A stretch of 64,000 nucleotides of DNA from Ferrimonas balearica DSM 9799 (GTDB taxonomy: Bacteria; Pseudomonadota; Gammaproteobacteria; Enterobacterales; Shewanellaceae), in the NCBI RefSeq assembly GCF_000148645.1, contig NC_014541.1:1674001-1738000 (forward strand), written 5' to 3'. How positions within the stretch are numbered: position 1 is the stretch's first letter; every line of letters starts with the position of its first letter. Made by a program: the position numbers and the translations under genes. This document shows positions 8,120 to 16,560 of the stretch, piece after piece. A model generated the notes under the pieces. That model was given only the letters and a program-made list of their open reading frames with translations, had not been told where the DNA came from and ran no database searches.

Positions 8120-8652
8120 TTGGCTCCGGCTGGGGTGTGGAAGTGATATTCATAGAACTGCACCCCCTCAGGCCCCTCGGGCAGCGCAATCTCGCTGAAC
8201 CCACATTTTTGCAGCACTCGTGCTGATGACGGGTGATCTTTGGAGACACCGGCGCGCAGGCAGGCCACCTGCTGATGTTGCTGGCACCACGCCATCAAAC
8301 CCTGCACCAGTTCACTGGCCAGCCCTTGTCGCCAGTGGGCCTCGCCCAACAGGTAGCCCAGGTGCCAGCTGGTGCCCACCTGCACCAGTACCGTCGGACT
8401 CAGGATCAGAAATCCCACCAACTGCCCGTCACTGAGGCGGCGCACCGCCAACAGCATCGACTCTTCGGTTCGTGCCTGCAGCCACGATTGTGCCTCTGAC
8501 ACATTGGTGACTGCCGGCCAATGGCCGGGCAGGGTGTCCTGCACCGCCGGCGTTAGCAATGCCAGGGTGTCTTGCGCCAGCGTATCGACGCTGTCCGATT
8601 GCAGGGTGATGGGACGAGCACTAAGGCGTTGGGTATCGAAGTGGGGGAACAT
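8116..8652 (-). CDS. GNAT-family N-acetyltransferase (RimJ/RimL-like)
   Basis: 178 residues with the FDTQRLSARPI start typical of RimJ-type GNAT enzymes, the strand QLVGFLILSP and the acetyl-CoA-binding region WHLGYLLGEAHWRQGLASEL (the Q/R-x-x-G-x-A loop). The C-terminal strand is SSARVLQKCGF. It would transfer an acetyl group from acetyl-CoA to an amine, perhaps a protein N-terminus, but the acceptor is unknown. It is a single gene convergent with the ABM gene. Confidence 0.85.
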   Translation of the reverse strand: MFPHFDTQRLSARPITLQSDSVDTLAQDTLALLTPAVQDTLPGHWPAVTNVSEAQSWLQARTEESMLLAVRRLSDGQLVGFLILSPTVLVQVGTSWHLGYLLGEAHWRQGLASELVQGLMAWCQQHQQVACLRAGVSKDHPSSARVLQKCGFSEIALPEGPEGVQFYEYHFHTPAGAN

Positions 8653-8714
8653 GGGGCGATCTCACTGCAGGCCATTTCCAGACAGTGTGACCGCCGCGAT
8701 GCCGTTTGCAAGGG

Positions 8715-9002
8715 TTAACGGCGATGCTGATGCAGCGAACGCACCAGAGCGGGCAGGCGGGTCAGGCGCTGAACCCGGCCGCGCCAGCTGCCATCAAAGA
8801 AACTGGCCTGGCGATTGTCGCCGTACTCAATGTGGAGCCAGCCCTGATTGTCCAGAGTGAAGTGGCGGATGGCATCGAGGTTGATCACCTTGTGCTGGCC
8901 GTAAAACACCACGCCATCCGCGCTGACCAATAAGCTGCCCGATTGCGGGACGGCGGATCCCTGTGTTGGTCGATACACCATCTGTTCGTAAAGTGCGGTC
9001 AT
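8715..9002 (-). CDS. Hypothetical protein, 95 residues
   Basis: A short soluble protein without signal peptide or cysteines. The middle (SGSLLVSADGVVFYGQHKVI) is strand-rich and the C-terminus is basic (RGRVQRLTRLPALVRSLHQH). It resembles small beta-barrel proteins that sense or bind a ligand, but I recognise no family. It stands alone on the minus strand between an acetyltransferase and the RegA-type gene. The opposite strand shows no convincing alternative gene. Confidence 0.55.
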   Translation of the reverse strand: MTALYEQMVYRPTQGSAVPQSGSLLVSADGVVFYGQHKVINLDAIRHFTLDNQGWLHIEYGDNRQASFFDGSWRGRVQRLTRLPALVRSLHQHRR

Positions 9003-9107
9003 GCCACGCTCCTTGTGCTCACCGGTTATCTGGCCCTATCCCTGGCCGCGGTAACAGGTTAAGCGATCCCCTTGGGCGCGATGACAGATTGGAGTGTGAC
9101 GGGATCC

Positions 9108-9136
9108 GGACCTCCCGTTATCACGTCGGGAGGTCC
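9108..9136 (-). terminator. Hairpin after the RegBA-type operon
   Basis: A perfect 10-bp stem, GGACCTCCCG (9108-9117) with CGGGAGGTCC (9127-9136), with a 9-nt loop, lies 9 bp beyond the response-regulator stop. It has no T run, so it is either a weak terminator or an mRNA 3'-end stabiliser. Confidence 0.5.
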
Positions 9137-9144
9137 AGCTGGCG

Positions 9145-9690
9145 TCAGGCGAGGGCGTCGTCCGCCAACGGTTTTTTCTGCAGTTTGCGCTGAAGCGTTC
9201 GGCGGTGCATACCAAGGGCGCGGGCGGTGGCGGAGACGTTACCGTCATGCTGGCGAAGAGCCTGTTGCAGGTGCTCCCACTCCAGCCGTTTCGGGTTGAT
9301 TGGCGTGTCGTCAGCGCACTCGCTCAGGGCCACTGGCGCGTCGGTCAGGGCGCTGAGCAGGGTGGCGGTATCCACCGGCTTGGCCAAATAGTGGTTGGCC
9401 CCCAGCCGCATGGCATCGACCGCAGTGCTGACGCTGGCGTAGCCGGTCAGCAGCACCAGTTGGGCCTGGGGCAGGGTGGCGCGCAGCGGCGCGATCAGCG
9501 CCAGGCCATTGTCCTCCCCCAGGTTCATGTCCAACAGCAGGTGGCTGGGACGCCACTGGCGGGCGTCCAGCAGGGCGTCGGTTTTGTTGTTGACCCAGCG
9601 GGTGTCATAGCCGTGCTGGTTCAGTCGCCGGGCCAGCACCGGGCCCAGCAGCGGGTCGTCCTCAATGATCAGGACGCGTTGGGCGCTCAT
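9145..9690 (-). CDS. regA: RegA/PrrA/ActR-type response regulator
   Basis: 181 residues. The receiver domain (1-120) has the acidic pair D11-D12, phosphoacceptor D54 in HLLLDMNLG, the T of LLTGYAS and the K of YLAKPVD. A short linker leads to a Fis-type helix-turn-helix, LQQALRQHDGNVSATARALG then MHRRTLQRKL, which is the hallmark of RegA/PrrA/RoxR redox regulators. Its ATG overlaps the end of the kinase gene. In other bacteria this pair controls aerobic-anaerobic switching, terminal oxidases and other redox genes; targets here are not visible. Confidence 0.88.
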   Translation of the reverse strand: MSAQRVLIIEDDPLLGPVLARRLNQHGYDTRWVNNKTDALLDARQWRPSHLLLDMNLGEDNGLALIAPLRATLPQAQLVLLTGYASVSTAVDAMRLGANHYLAKPVDTATLLSALTDAPVALSECADDTPINPKRLEWEHLQQALRQHDGNVSATARALGMHRRTLQRKLQKKPLADDALA

Positions 9691-10883
9691 CGTGCCACCT
9701 CCGGCAGGCAGATGCGGGCTTCGGCGCCCCCCTCACGATGGTTGCTCAGACGCAGTGAGCCGCCGAGGCGCTCAAAGGTGGCGTGACTCAGCAGCAGGCC
9801 CACCCCAAGGGAGCGGCTTTCAACCCGTTCCCGCCCCAGCTTCTCTTTCATCGGCCCCAGCCCCGGCCCCCAGTCACGGAACACCAGAATGATCCCTTCC
9901 GCTTCCATCGACACCTGCAGCGCCAGTTTGTCGCTGCCTTTGCGCAGGCTGGCCTGAGCGCCGTTGTAGGCCAGTGACAACAGAGCCGGCTGCAGCGCCG
10001 GGTCGCCACTGAGCCAGGGGTTATGTGAGCACGGGCTGACGTCCAGTTCGATCTGCGGCAGCAGCAGTTGCAGCTGGGTTTTCAGGCCGCTGAGCAGCGC
10101 TTCCAGCGATTGCGGCTCGGGGGAGTCGCTGCGCAGTTTTTCGCTGGTCTGGCGCAGGCCGTTGAGGCTTTGCTGGCACAGCGACAGGGGGCCGCTCATC
10201 TGTGGCAGCAGCGGACTGTCCGGATGCTGTTCCAGCGCCTCTTCGTGCAGCAGTGTCAGGGTGGATAGCGGGGTGGCCAGCTGGTGAGCCAGCTGAGCGG
10301 AAGCGGTGCCCAGTGCCAGCAGGTGCTCCTGGCGCAGCTGGGATTCCCGCAGACGGGCCAGCTCCTGCTCCTGCTCCCGGCGGCGTCGGGCCATCACCGC
10401 GACGGCGCCCAGCAGTACGGCGCAGCTGAGCAGGAAGTTCAGCCACATGCCGAGGAAGTGCGCCGCCATCTGGCTGTCGTGCATATGGGCATCATGGGGC
10501 ATCGACAGCATCATCAGGCTGTAACTGAGGCAGGCCAGCGCCGCGATGCAGAGCGCGTGGCGCAGCGGCAGCATCACCGCTGAGATCGCCACCGGCATCA
10601 ACAACAGGGTGACAAAGGCGTTGGTGGCACCGCCGGAGAAGTGCAGCCAGAGCGCCCACAACAGCGTGTCCACCACCAGTTGGGCAAACAGCGGCAGGCG
10701 CTGACCCATCGGGAGGGTGGTCACGCCGAGAAACAGTGCCTCGATCATCATAATGGCGATGAGCGGCGGGAAATCGAGGGTCAGGCCAAGCAGCGGGCCG
10801 GTACCGGCCACCAGTCCGACCTTAAGAATCAGGCCGAGACCGCGCAGCCACCACAGTTGGGTTTGCGGGCGGTAGGGAAGCAT
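9687..10883 (-). CDS. regB: RegB/PrrB-type redox sensor histidine kinase
   Basis: 398 residues from the ATG at 10883, which has AACAAGG just upstream; an in-frame extension to 10979 looks untranslated. About six membrane helices cover residues 15-165. The quinone-site signature GGxxNPF of RegB appears as G84-G-A-T-N-A-F90, with the Pro changed to Ala. The phosphorylated H200 lies in the characteristic H-box LAHQLATPLSTL, and the ATPase domain has SLAYNGAQAS and FRDWGPGLG. It should sense the quinone-pool redox state and phosphorylate the adjacent RegA-type regulator, with which it overlaps by 4 bp. Confidence 0.88.
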   Translation of the reverse strand: MLPYRPQTQLWWLRGLGLILKVGLVAGTGPLLGLTLDFPPLIAIMMIEALFLGVTTLPMGQRLPLFAQLVVDTLLWALWLHFSGGATNAFVTLLLMPVAISAVMLPLRHALCIAALACLSYSLMMLSMPHDAHMHDSQMAAHFLGMWLNFLLSCAVLLGAVAVMARRRREQEQELARLRESQLRQEHLLALGTASAQLAHQLATPLSTLTLLHEEALEQHPDSPLLPQMSGPLSLCQQSLNGLRQTSEKLRSDSPEPQSLEALLSGLKTQLQLLLPQIELDVSPCSHNPWLSGDPALQPALLSLAYNGAQASLRKGSDKLALQVSMEAEGIILVFRDWGPGLGPMKEKLGRERVESRSLGVGLLLSHATFERLGGSLRLSNHREGGAEARICLPEVAR

Positions 10884-11060
10884 CCTTGTTACATCCTGTT
10901 GAGGGTGATCCGCCGCAGCATAACAAAAGCCAATAGGCAAAAACGCTACCCGGTTAGCAAGTCGGTGCCCCAAATTCATAGATTTGGTTGCACTTGCCCC
11001 ATTGCTGTTGGCTCATCAGTTGGTTAGCTTGCGGTTAACGCCCTGTCATGGAGACCCGAT

Positions 11061-12767
11061 ATGTGGACCCGGAGCCGTCCCCTGCTTGCCAGCCTGGTAT
11101 TAACGCTAAGCTGCGCCATCCCCGCCAGCGCCTTTGATCGTGTCACCGGCGCACCGTTTGCCTCACGTTCACCGGTGTATGCCGAACAGGGGATGGCGGC
11201 CACCAGTCAGCCCCTCGCCACCCAGGTGGCTCTGGATATTCTGCAATCCGGCGGTAACGCCATTGATGCCGCGATTGCCGCCAATGCGGTGCTGGGGTTG
11301 GTGGAGCCCACCGGCTGCGGCATTGGCGGGGATCTGTTCGCCATCGTCTGGGACGGTGAGACGCAAACCCTGCATGGCCTCAATGCCTCGGGGCGCAGCC
11401 CGAAAAGCCTGACTCTGGACACCTTCAAAGAGATGGGACTGGAGCGGATCCCGCCTTATGGGCCGCTGCCGGTGTCGGTACCCGGCGCGGTGGACGGCTG
11501 GTTTGAACTGTCCGAGCGCTTCGGCAAACTGCCGATGAGCCAGCTATTAAAGCCCGCCATTGACTACGCCGAACGGGGCTTTATCGTCTCCGACCTTATC
11601 GCCTACTACCTCGAACGCAGTGCACCACGGCTGGGAAAATATGACGGGTTTGCCGAGACCTTTATGCCCGATGGCAGGATGCCGGCGGCCGGGGAGCGTT
11701 TCCGTAACCCCGGCCTGGCGTACAGCTACAAGCTGCTGGCCCGGGAGGGGCGTGACGCGTTTTACCGGGGCGAAATCGCCCGTCGCATCGATGAGTATAT
11801 GAAGGCCCAGGGCGGCTACCTCAGCTACGACGACCTGGCCAGCCACCGCAGTGAATGGGTGGACCCAGTCAGTGTCGATTATCGGGGCGTCACCCTGTGG
11901 GAACTGCCTCCGCCGGGGCAGGGCATCGCAGCGCTGCAGATCCTGAAGCTGCTGGAGGGGTATGACCTCGCCGCCATGGGCCGCGACAGCGCCGAGTTTG
12001 TGCACACCTTTGTGGAGGCCAAGAAACTGGCCTTTGCCGACCGCGCCAAGTTCTATGCCGACCCGGCGTTTGTCGAGGTGCCGGTGGCCGAGCTGATCTC
12101 CACGGAGTACGCGGAGGCCCGGCGCAGTGAGATTGGGCCGACCGCCGCCAAAGCGGTGGAGCCGGGCAACCCCGCGCTGCTGCACGGTGACACCATCTAC
12201 CTCACCACCGCCGACCGCTACGGCAATATGGTGTCGCTGATTCAGAGCAACTACCGGGGCATGGGCTCCGGCATGACGCCGCCGGGGCTGGGCTTTGTGC
12301 TGCAGGACCGGGGCGAACTGTTCACCCTCACACCGGGGGAGGCCAACACCTATGCCCCGGGTAAGCGGCCTTTCCACACCATCATTCCGGCGTTTGCCAC
12401 CCGGGATGGCAAACCCTGGCTGTCATTTGGGGTGATGGGGGGCGCCACTCAGCCCCAGGCCCACGCCCAGATCATCATCAACATGGTGGATTTTGGCATG
12501 AACCTGCAGGAGGCCGGGGACGCGCCGCGCATTCTCCACACCGGTTCCAGCCAGCCTACCGGTGAAGTGATGCGCGACGGTGGCGTGGTCAGCCTGGAGT
12601 CGGGGTTCTCCTATCACACCCGCCGCGAACTGATGAAGCGCGGCCACGTGATGCAGGAGAACCTGGGGGGCTACGGTGGCTATCAGGCCATCGAGTTTAA
12701 CCCCGCGACCAACAGCTATATCGGCGCCTCAGAAAGCCGTAAGGATGGACAAGCGGCGGGCTACTGA
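11061..12767 (+). CDS. ggt: Gamma-glutamyltransferase, periplasmic
   Basis: 568 residues with a signal peptide (cleavage near ASA at 22-24). The family core is clear: GMAATSQPLATQVALDILQSGGNAIDAA, GCGIGGDLFAIVWD, and the autocleavage site where Thr378 in GDTIYLTTAD would become the N-terminal nucleophile of the small subunit. The small subunit keeps NMVSLIQSNYRGMGSGM. It hydrolyses or transfers the gamma-glutamyl group of glutathione and related peptides. The sequence fits the broader Ggt family better than the E. coli enzyme, so the exact donor is uncertain. It is monocistronic; its end overlaps a convergent small gene by 7 bp. Confidence 0.9.
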   Translation: MWTRSRPLLASLVLTLSCAIPASAFDRVTGAPFASRSPVYAEQGMAATSQPLATQVALDILQSGGNAIDAAIAANAVLGLVEPTGCGIGGDLFAIVWDGETQTLHGLNASGRSPKSLTLDTFKEMGLERIPPYGPLPVSVPGAVDGWFELSERFGKLPMSQLLKPAIDYAERGFIVSDLIAYYLERSAPRLGKYDGFAETFMPDGRMPAAGERFRNPGLAYSYKLLAREGRDAFYRGEIARRIDEYMKAQGGYLSYDDLASHRSEWVDPVSVDYRGVTLWELPPPGQGIAALQILKLLEGYDLAAMGRDSAEFVHTFVEAKKLAFADRAKFYADPAFVEVPVAELISTEYAEARRSEIGPTAAKAVEPGNPALLHGDTIYLTTADRYGNMVSLIQSNYRGMGSGMTPPGLGFVLQDRGELFTLTPGEANTYAPGKRPFHTIIPAFATRDGKPWLSFGVMGGATQPQAHAQIIINMVDFGMNLQEAGDAPRILHTGSSQPTGEVMRDGGVVSLESGFSYHTRRELMKRGHVMQENLGGYGGYQAIEFNPATNSYIGASESRKDGQAAGY

Positions 12768-12979
12768 TCGTGCCCGCACATCTCGAAGTAGGCCCCGGAC
12801 GGGTGGAAATCGATGGGGTCAGCGCCCTGGTCGGTCAGCCAGTCCCGGGCCTGTCGCAGGCAGGGGCACTGTTTCTGTTCCACCAGATTGCCGTCCGCAC
12901 CGTAGGCGCGGGCGATGTAGAGATCGCCCTCCAGTGACCAGATGGCGCCGGTTTGCGCCCGTTTTTTGATTCCAAACAT
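12761..12979 (-). CDS. Hypothetical protein, 72 residues
   Basis: A small soluble protein starting MFGIKKRAQTGAIWS, with CPC and C in a charged C-terminal half (QKQCPCLRQARDW, YFEMCGHDQ). A GGGAGA ribosome site precedes the ATG at 12979; the frame is open to 13030 but that extension has no such site. It lies 17 bp after the SDR gene on the same strand, so it is probably the last gene of that operon, and it overlaps the ggt end. No family recognised. Confidence 0.55.
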   Translation of the reverse strand: MFGIKKRAQTGAIWSLEGDLYIARAYGADGNLVEQKQCPCLRQARDWLTDQGADPIDFHPSGAYFEMCGHDQ

Positions 12980-12995
12980 CGCTGCGTCTCCCGTG

Positions 12996-13700
12996 TTACC
13001 AGGGGACCGGGCTGCCGGTCCAGTCCACAAAGCTCAGTTCACCATCTGCCACCGCTTCATCCATCAGCCGCTGCAGGACCGTGGCGCTCTGCAGGGGGGA
13101 CAAGCGGGGGCGGTTGGCCGCGAAAGGTTCAGACAGGGGGCTGACCACCGTGCCCGGATGGTAGGCCATCAATTTGACCGCAGGGGCCCGGCGCGCCAGC
13201 TCAATGGCGCTGCAGCGCAGCAGCATATTGAGACCCGCTTTGGCGGCGCGGTAGCCGTACCAGCCACCCAGTTGGTTGTCGCCGATGCTGCCCACCCGCG
13301 CACTGAGTACCGCCACCGTGGCATTGGGCTGGCGCACCAGCAGCGGCAGCAGGTCCGCCACGTAGAGTTGCGGCAGGATGGCATTCACCTGATACAGCTC
13401 GGCCAGCGCCTCACCGCTGAGATGTTCCAGTCGACGCTCCGGTTGCAGGTGGTCGTTATGCAGCAGGCCGAGGCAGATCACCACCCGGTGCCAGTGGCCG
13501 GGCAGCTCCATCAGGGCATCGAGGCAGTGGGCCCGTTGCGGATCACTGTGGTCGCAGGGCATCCATTGAAAGTGGGCATGGTCAATCTCCGGGTCATCCC
13601 GGCTCAGGCCTACCACGCGTTCGTTTCGTGCCAGGGCCAACTCGGCCATGGCACGCCCTATGGCGCTCCCGGCACCAACGATCAGGGTATTAGCGGTCAT
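12996..13700 (-). CDS. Short-chain dehydrogenase/reductase (SDR)
   Basis: 234 residues. The N-terminal Rossmann motif is LIVGAGSAIGRAM (TGxxxGxG type), a conserved N-A segment precedes YGYRAAKAGL with the catalytic YxxxK, and YHPGTVVSPLS follows as in classical SDRs resembling C-factor or Rossmann-fold YciK proteins. It should reduce or oxidise a small carbonyl/alcohol with NAD(P)H; the substrate is unknown. Its start overlaps the end of the upstream DCC-family gene by 11 bp, so they form an operon. Confidence 0.82.
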   Translation of the reverse strand: MTANTLIVGAGSAIGRAMAELALARNERVVGLSRDDPEIDHAHFQWMPCDHSDPQRAHCLDALMELPGHWHRVVICLGLLHNDHLQPERRLEHLSGEALAELYQVNAILPQLYVADLLPLLVRQPNATVAVLSARVGSIGDNQLGGWYGYRAAKAGLNMLLRCSAIELARRAPAVKLMAYHPGTVVSPLSEPFAANRPRLSPLQSATVLQRLMDEAVADGELSFVDWTGSPVPW

Positions 13701-14076
13701 GGTTGCACACCTCACACCGTTGTTCGCCGGTCAGCAGGTAGGACAGGCGGTGACGATGGCGGGCAAAAAAACGGTAGGCCAGATCCGCGACCGGCTTCAC
13801 CGGACGCCAACGCAGCGGTGCGGTCCAATGTCCCCGCCCCACCAGCGTCCAGGCGGCGTGGGTGACATCCAGCCCGGTCAGCCAGGTGCCATCAGAACGT
13901 TGACCGTGCAGCACCCGGTTGGCGAGCGTCAGGTCCAGCTCCGGGAATCGCTCGGCAATATCAGGGTGGTTGAGGTCCTCGAAACGGATGCGATGCAGTG
14001 CATCGCGAGCCTTGAGCGCCTCGATTTCCCGGCGACATAACGGACATTGGCCATCAAAGAAAAGCGTCAAGTACAT
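13690..14076 (-). CDS. DCC-family thiol-disulfide oxidoreductase-like protein (DUF393)
   Basis: 128 residues starting MYLTLFFDGQCPLCRREI: the DGxCPLC signature of the DCC family lies at residues 8-14. A second cysteine pair, CEVC, is at the C-terminus. The family is predicted to be thioredoxin-like but lacks a well-defined role. An alternative ATG 12 bp upstream adds four residues; neither has a strong ribosome site. It is the first gene of a three-gene minus-strand operon with the SDR and the 72-residue protein, divergent from folE. Confidence 0.8.
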   Translation of the reverse strand: MYLTLFFDGQCPLCRREIEALKARDALHRIRFEDLNHPDIAERFPELDLTLANRVLHGQRSDGTWLTGLDVTHAAWTLVGRGHWTAPLRWRPVKPVADLAYRFFARHRHRLSYLLTGEQRCEVCNHDR

Positions 14077-14202
14077 GACAGAGTCCATCTGGGAGGTAAC
14101 ACTAGGGGTTACGGCAAGTGGGGTGTGACGGATCACGCCAGCAAACCAAACGGCGCATTGGGCCGTATGCATATGGACAGTTAAAGAAGGGGCGCGATCA
14201 CA

Positions 14203-14838
14203 ATGAATGAAGAAGCCAAGCTGGTACGGGATACCCTGATAGCCCGAGGACTTGAGACGCCGTTGGTGGACAGCGAGCTGAACAACGAGCAGAAGTACGC
14301 CCGCATCAAAGGGCTGATGGCGGAAGTGATGGGCACGCTGGGGCTGGACCTGAGCGATGACAGCCTGCGGGAAACCCCCCATCGTATCGCCAAGATGTAC
14401 GTTGAGGAGATTTTTGCCGGTCTGGATTACGAGCAGTTTCCGAAGCTGTGCGTTATCGACAACAAAATGGGCGTGGATGAGATGGTTAAGGTGAAGGAGA
14501 TCAGTCTGGTCAGCACCTGTGAGCACCATTTTGTCACCATCGACGGCACCGCCACGGTGGCATACATTCCCGACAAAAAGGTGATTGGCCTGTCCAAGAT
14601 CAACCGCATCGTGCAGTTTTTTGCCCGCCGGCCCCAGGTGCAGGAGCGCCTGACCCAACAGGTGTTGGTGGCACTGCAAACCCTGCTCGGCACCAATAAT
14701 GTGGCGGTCTCTATCCAGGCGACCCACTACTGTGTGAAGGCCCGTGGCGTCGCTGACGCCAGCTCCTACACCGAAACCACCGCGCTGGGCGGCGTGTTCA
14801 AAACCAAGGCGGCCACCCGGGCGGAGTTTCTGCGATGA
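14203..14838 (+). CDS. folE: GTP cyclohydrolase I
   Basis: A 211-residue enzyme converting GTP to 7,8-dihydroneopterin triphosphate, the first step to folate and tetrahydropterins. Recognisable parts are [19 protein letters not shown], the zinc-binding [34 protein letters not shown] and the third zinc ligand in [10 protein letters not shown]. Length is normal for bacterial type IA enzymes. Its stop overlaps the next ATG by 4 bp (ATGA), coupling it to the pteridine reductase. Confidence 0.95.
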   Translation: MNEEAKLVRDTLIARGLETPLVDSELNNEQKYARIKGLMAEVMGTLGLDLSDDSLRETPHRIAKMYVEEIFAGLDYEQFPKLCVIDNKMGVDEMVKVKEISLVSTCEHHFVTIDGTATVAYIPDKKVIGLSKINRIVQFFARRPQVQERLTQQVLVALQTLLGTNNVAVSIQATHYCVKARGVADASSYTETTALGGVFKTKAATRAEFLR

Positions 14839-15542
14839 CGGCTCCGGTTCTGATCACTGGCGTTGGACAGCGGGTTGGCCTGCATCTGGCGCTGGCGTTT
14901 CTGGAGCAGGGGGTGCCGGTCATTGGCACCTACCGTCGCGAGCGCGAGGCGCTGGCAGGATTGCAGGCGGAAGGGGCTCGGTTATATCCGGCAGATTTCT
15001 GCCACGAACCCAGTCTGGAGGGGCTGATTGCCACGTTGCGTGATCGTCACCCGGCACTTCGGGCCATCATCCACAACGCCTCAGACTGGATGAAGGAGGG
15101 CGATGCCCCGGACGCTGAGGTGATGACGAGGATGATGCAGGTGCATGTCAATGCCCCGTATCGGCTTAATCTTGCCCTGGCGGAAGCCCTGAAGGCCGGG
15201 GCTGACCCAGTGGCAGACATCATCCATCTCACCGACTACGTGGCCGACACCGGCAGTGCCAAGCACATCGCTTACGCCGCCAGTAAAGCCGCGCTGGCCA
15301 ATATGACTCTCTCATTCGCCAAGCGGCTGGGCCCGACCGTTAAGGTCAACGCCATTGCACCGGCACTGATCCGCTTTAACGAGCACGACGATGAGACCTA
15401 CCGGCAAAAAGCCCTCGCCAAATCGGTGATGGGCAAAGAGGGCGGGGAAGCGGAGGTGTGGCATACCGTGCAATACCTGATGCAGTCCCAGTACGTCACT
15501 GGCCGCACCCTGCATCTGGATGGCGGCAGGCATCTGGTTTAA
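14835..15542 (+). CDS. folM: Dihydromonapterin reductase/FolM-like SDR
   Basis: A 235-residue SDR with [16 protein letters not shown] at the N-terminus (the glycine motif carries QRVG, seen in pteridine reductases), IIHNAS for the NNAG position and YAASKAAL as the active-site YxxxK. Coupling to folE and similarity to FolM indicate reduction of dihydromonapterin (and weakly dihydrofolate) with NADPH. Such pairs make tetrahydromonapterin, the cofactor of bacterial phenylalanine hydroxylase. Confidence 0.85.
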   Translation: MTAPVLITGVGQRVGLHLALAFLEQGVPVIGTYRREREALAGLQAEGARLYPADFCHEPSLEGLIATLRDRHPALRAIIHNASDWMKEGDAPDAEVMTRMMQVHVNAPYRLNLALAEALKAGADPVADIIHLTDYVADTGSAKHIAYAASKAALANMTLSFAKRLGPTVKVNAIAPALIRFNEHDDETYRQKALAKSVMGKEGGEAEVWHTVQYLMQSQYVTGRTLHLDGGRHLV

Positions 15543-15576
15543 CACCACCACTTCAATTCAGGATGCATAACCGGCC

Positions 15577-15599
15577 GTAGCGTGCGCCGGCGGCGCACG
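15577..15599 (+). repeat. REP-like hairpin 1 (GTAG-headed)
   Basis: GTAG (15577-15580) is followed by a perfect 8-bp stem, CGTGCGCC/GGCGCACG, with a 3-nt loop. It has the layout of REP sequences recognised by RAYT transposases. About 28 bp upstream of GTAG is also shared with element 3. Confidence 0.75.
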
Positions 15600-15688
15600 A
15601 ACCGAACGGGAGAATGGCTGCGAGCGCCACACTCCAGCCATCTGCTCCTAAGCTGGGTGTCCAGTTAAGCCCGAATCCATTTGGTTTC

Positions 15689-15711
15689 CGTGGGCCACAG
15701 GCCCACGCTAC
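15689..15711 (-). repeat. REP-like hairpin 2, inverted orientation
   Basis: CGTGGGCC/GGCCCACG stem with loop ACA followed by CTAC, the complement of GTAG. It has the same architecture as elements 1 and 3 on the other strand, with one compensated base pair changed in the stem, so pairing is conserved. Confidence 0.75.
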
Positions 15712-15751
15712 GGTTAACGCCGCCGCTTCGATTCAGAGTGCGAAACCGATT

Positions 15752-15774
15752 GTAGCGTGCGCCTGTGGCGCACG
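15752..15774 (+). repeat. REP-like hairpin 3
   Basis: GTAG (15752-15755), then CGTGCGCC, loop TGT, GGCGCACG. The 28 bp before GTAG (from 15724) align without gaps to those before element 1 (from 15549), so the repeat unit is about 51 bp. The three elements fill the folM-tetR gap (15543-15798), which has no gene. Confidence 0.75.
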
Positions 15775-15798
15775 GCATCAACAGGCCCTATCGCCCCC

Positions 15799-16389
15799 TT
15801 AAACCCGCCCCAACGCCGCCAATATCAACCCGCGATTCAAGTGCTGCAGCCGGTTCACAAAGGCTTCGGTTTCCTGTTTGTTGGTCAGGTCTTTAAACGC
15901 CACCACCTGACTCTGAATGTTGGCGGCGATGGCGGACGTCAGCATCGGTAACGGCAGGGTCAGTTCCGCGGTGGGCAGGGTTCTGGTCAGGTTGGCTTCC
16001 ACCTCGTTGACGATAAGCCGGGCGATCTTGTGCTTGGCCAGTTCGCTGTCCGCACCCAGGGTGTAGCCCAGTGAGCGACGCAGGTTGCTGTTGGCGGCTA
16101 CCCGACCGAAAAAGTGATGCAGACTGGGCGCGGCCTCCAGCGCGAGCCAGTCCTGTTCGCTCTGGTAGTCGGCCAGCATCTGGCGAAACCGGTTGGTGTG
16201 GTGCAGCAACAGCACATCCAGTTTGGAGCTGAAGTGACGATAGAAGGTGCTGCGGCCAACGGACGCCTGCCTCATCAGTTCACCCACGGTCACCTGCTGG
16301 TAGGTCACCAGCCGTAAACGCTCGGTCAATGCCGTCACGATGTTTTGCCGGGTCCGTTCACCCTGACCAAGCCTCTCCTGATGCGTCAC
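15799..16389 (-). CDS. TetR/AcrR-family transcriptional regulator
   Basis: 196 residues. The N-terminal DNA-binding domain shows TRQNIVTALTERL, then VTVGELMRQASVGRSTFYRHFSSK, a typical TetR helix-turn-helix with the F-Y-x-H-F recognition helix. The C-terminal helices are ligand-binding and unclassified. It is divergent from the secreted phosphatase gene, with a near-perfect operator-like palindrome in the shared upstream region (16445-16462), so autoregulation and control of the phosphatase are likely. Confidence 0.85.
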   Translation of the reverse strand: MTHQERLGQGERTRQNIVTALTERLRLVTYQQVTVGELMRQASVGRSTFYRHFSSKLDVLLLHHTNRFRQMLADYQSEQDWLALEAAPSLHHFFGRVAANSNLRRSLGYTLGADSELAKHKIARLIVNEVEANLTRTLPTAELTLPLPMLTSAIAANIQSQVVAFKDLTNKQETEAFVNRLQHLNRGLILAALGRV

Positions 16390-16444
16390 GCTGTCTCCAA
16401 TAATGCGGTTATGACGGAGTAGATAGAACTCTTGCCGGCCATTT

Positions 16445-16462
16445 AGTTTCGGCGTCGAAACT
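16445..16462. promoter_or_regulatory. Candidate TetR operator
   Basis: AGTTTCGGCGTCGAAACT: two 7-bp arms, AGTTTCG and CGAAACT, in perfect inverted repeat around GCGT. It lies between the divergent TetR gene (start 16389) and the phosphatase gene (start 16561), the expected place and size for a TetR-family site. Confidence 0.65.
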
Positions 16463-16560
16463 GATTTTTCGCTTACCGGGACAAATCGGCGCCGTTGTCT
16501 CTCTCACCCCGGTGAAGCGCTGGCATACCTTAGCGCCACAACCAACCCAGTGGAGCTCAA

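Noticed and set aside
9108-9136. Strong intrinsic terminator after the regBA-type genes
   Set aside because: The 10-bp stem is perfect but no T run follows on the minus strand, so it was listed only as a terminator-like hairpin at moderate confidence.
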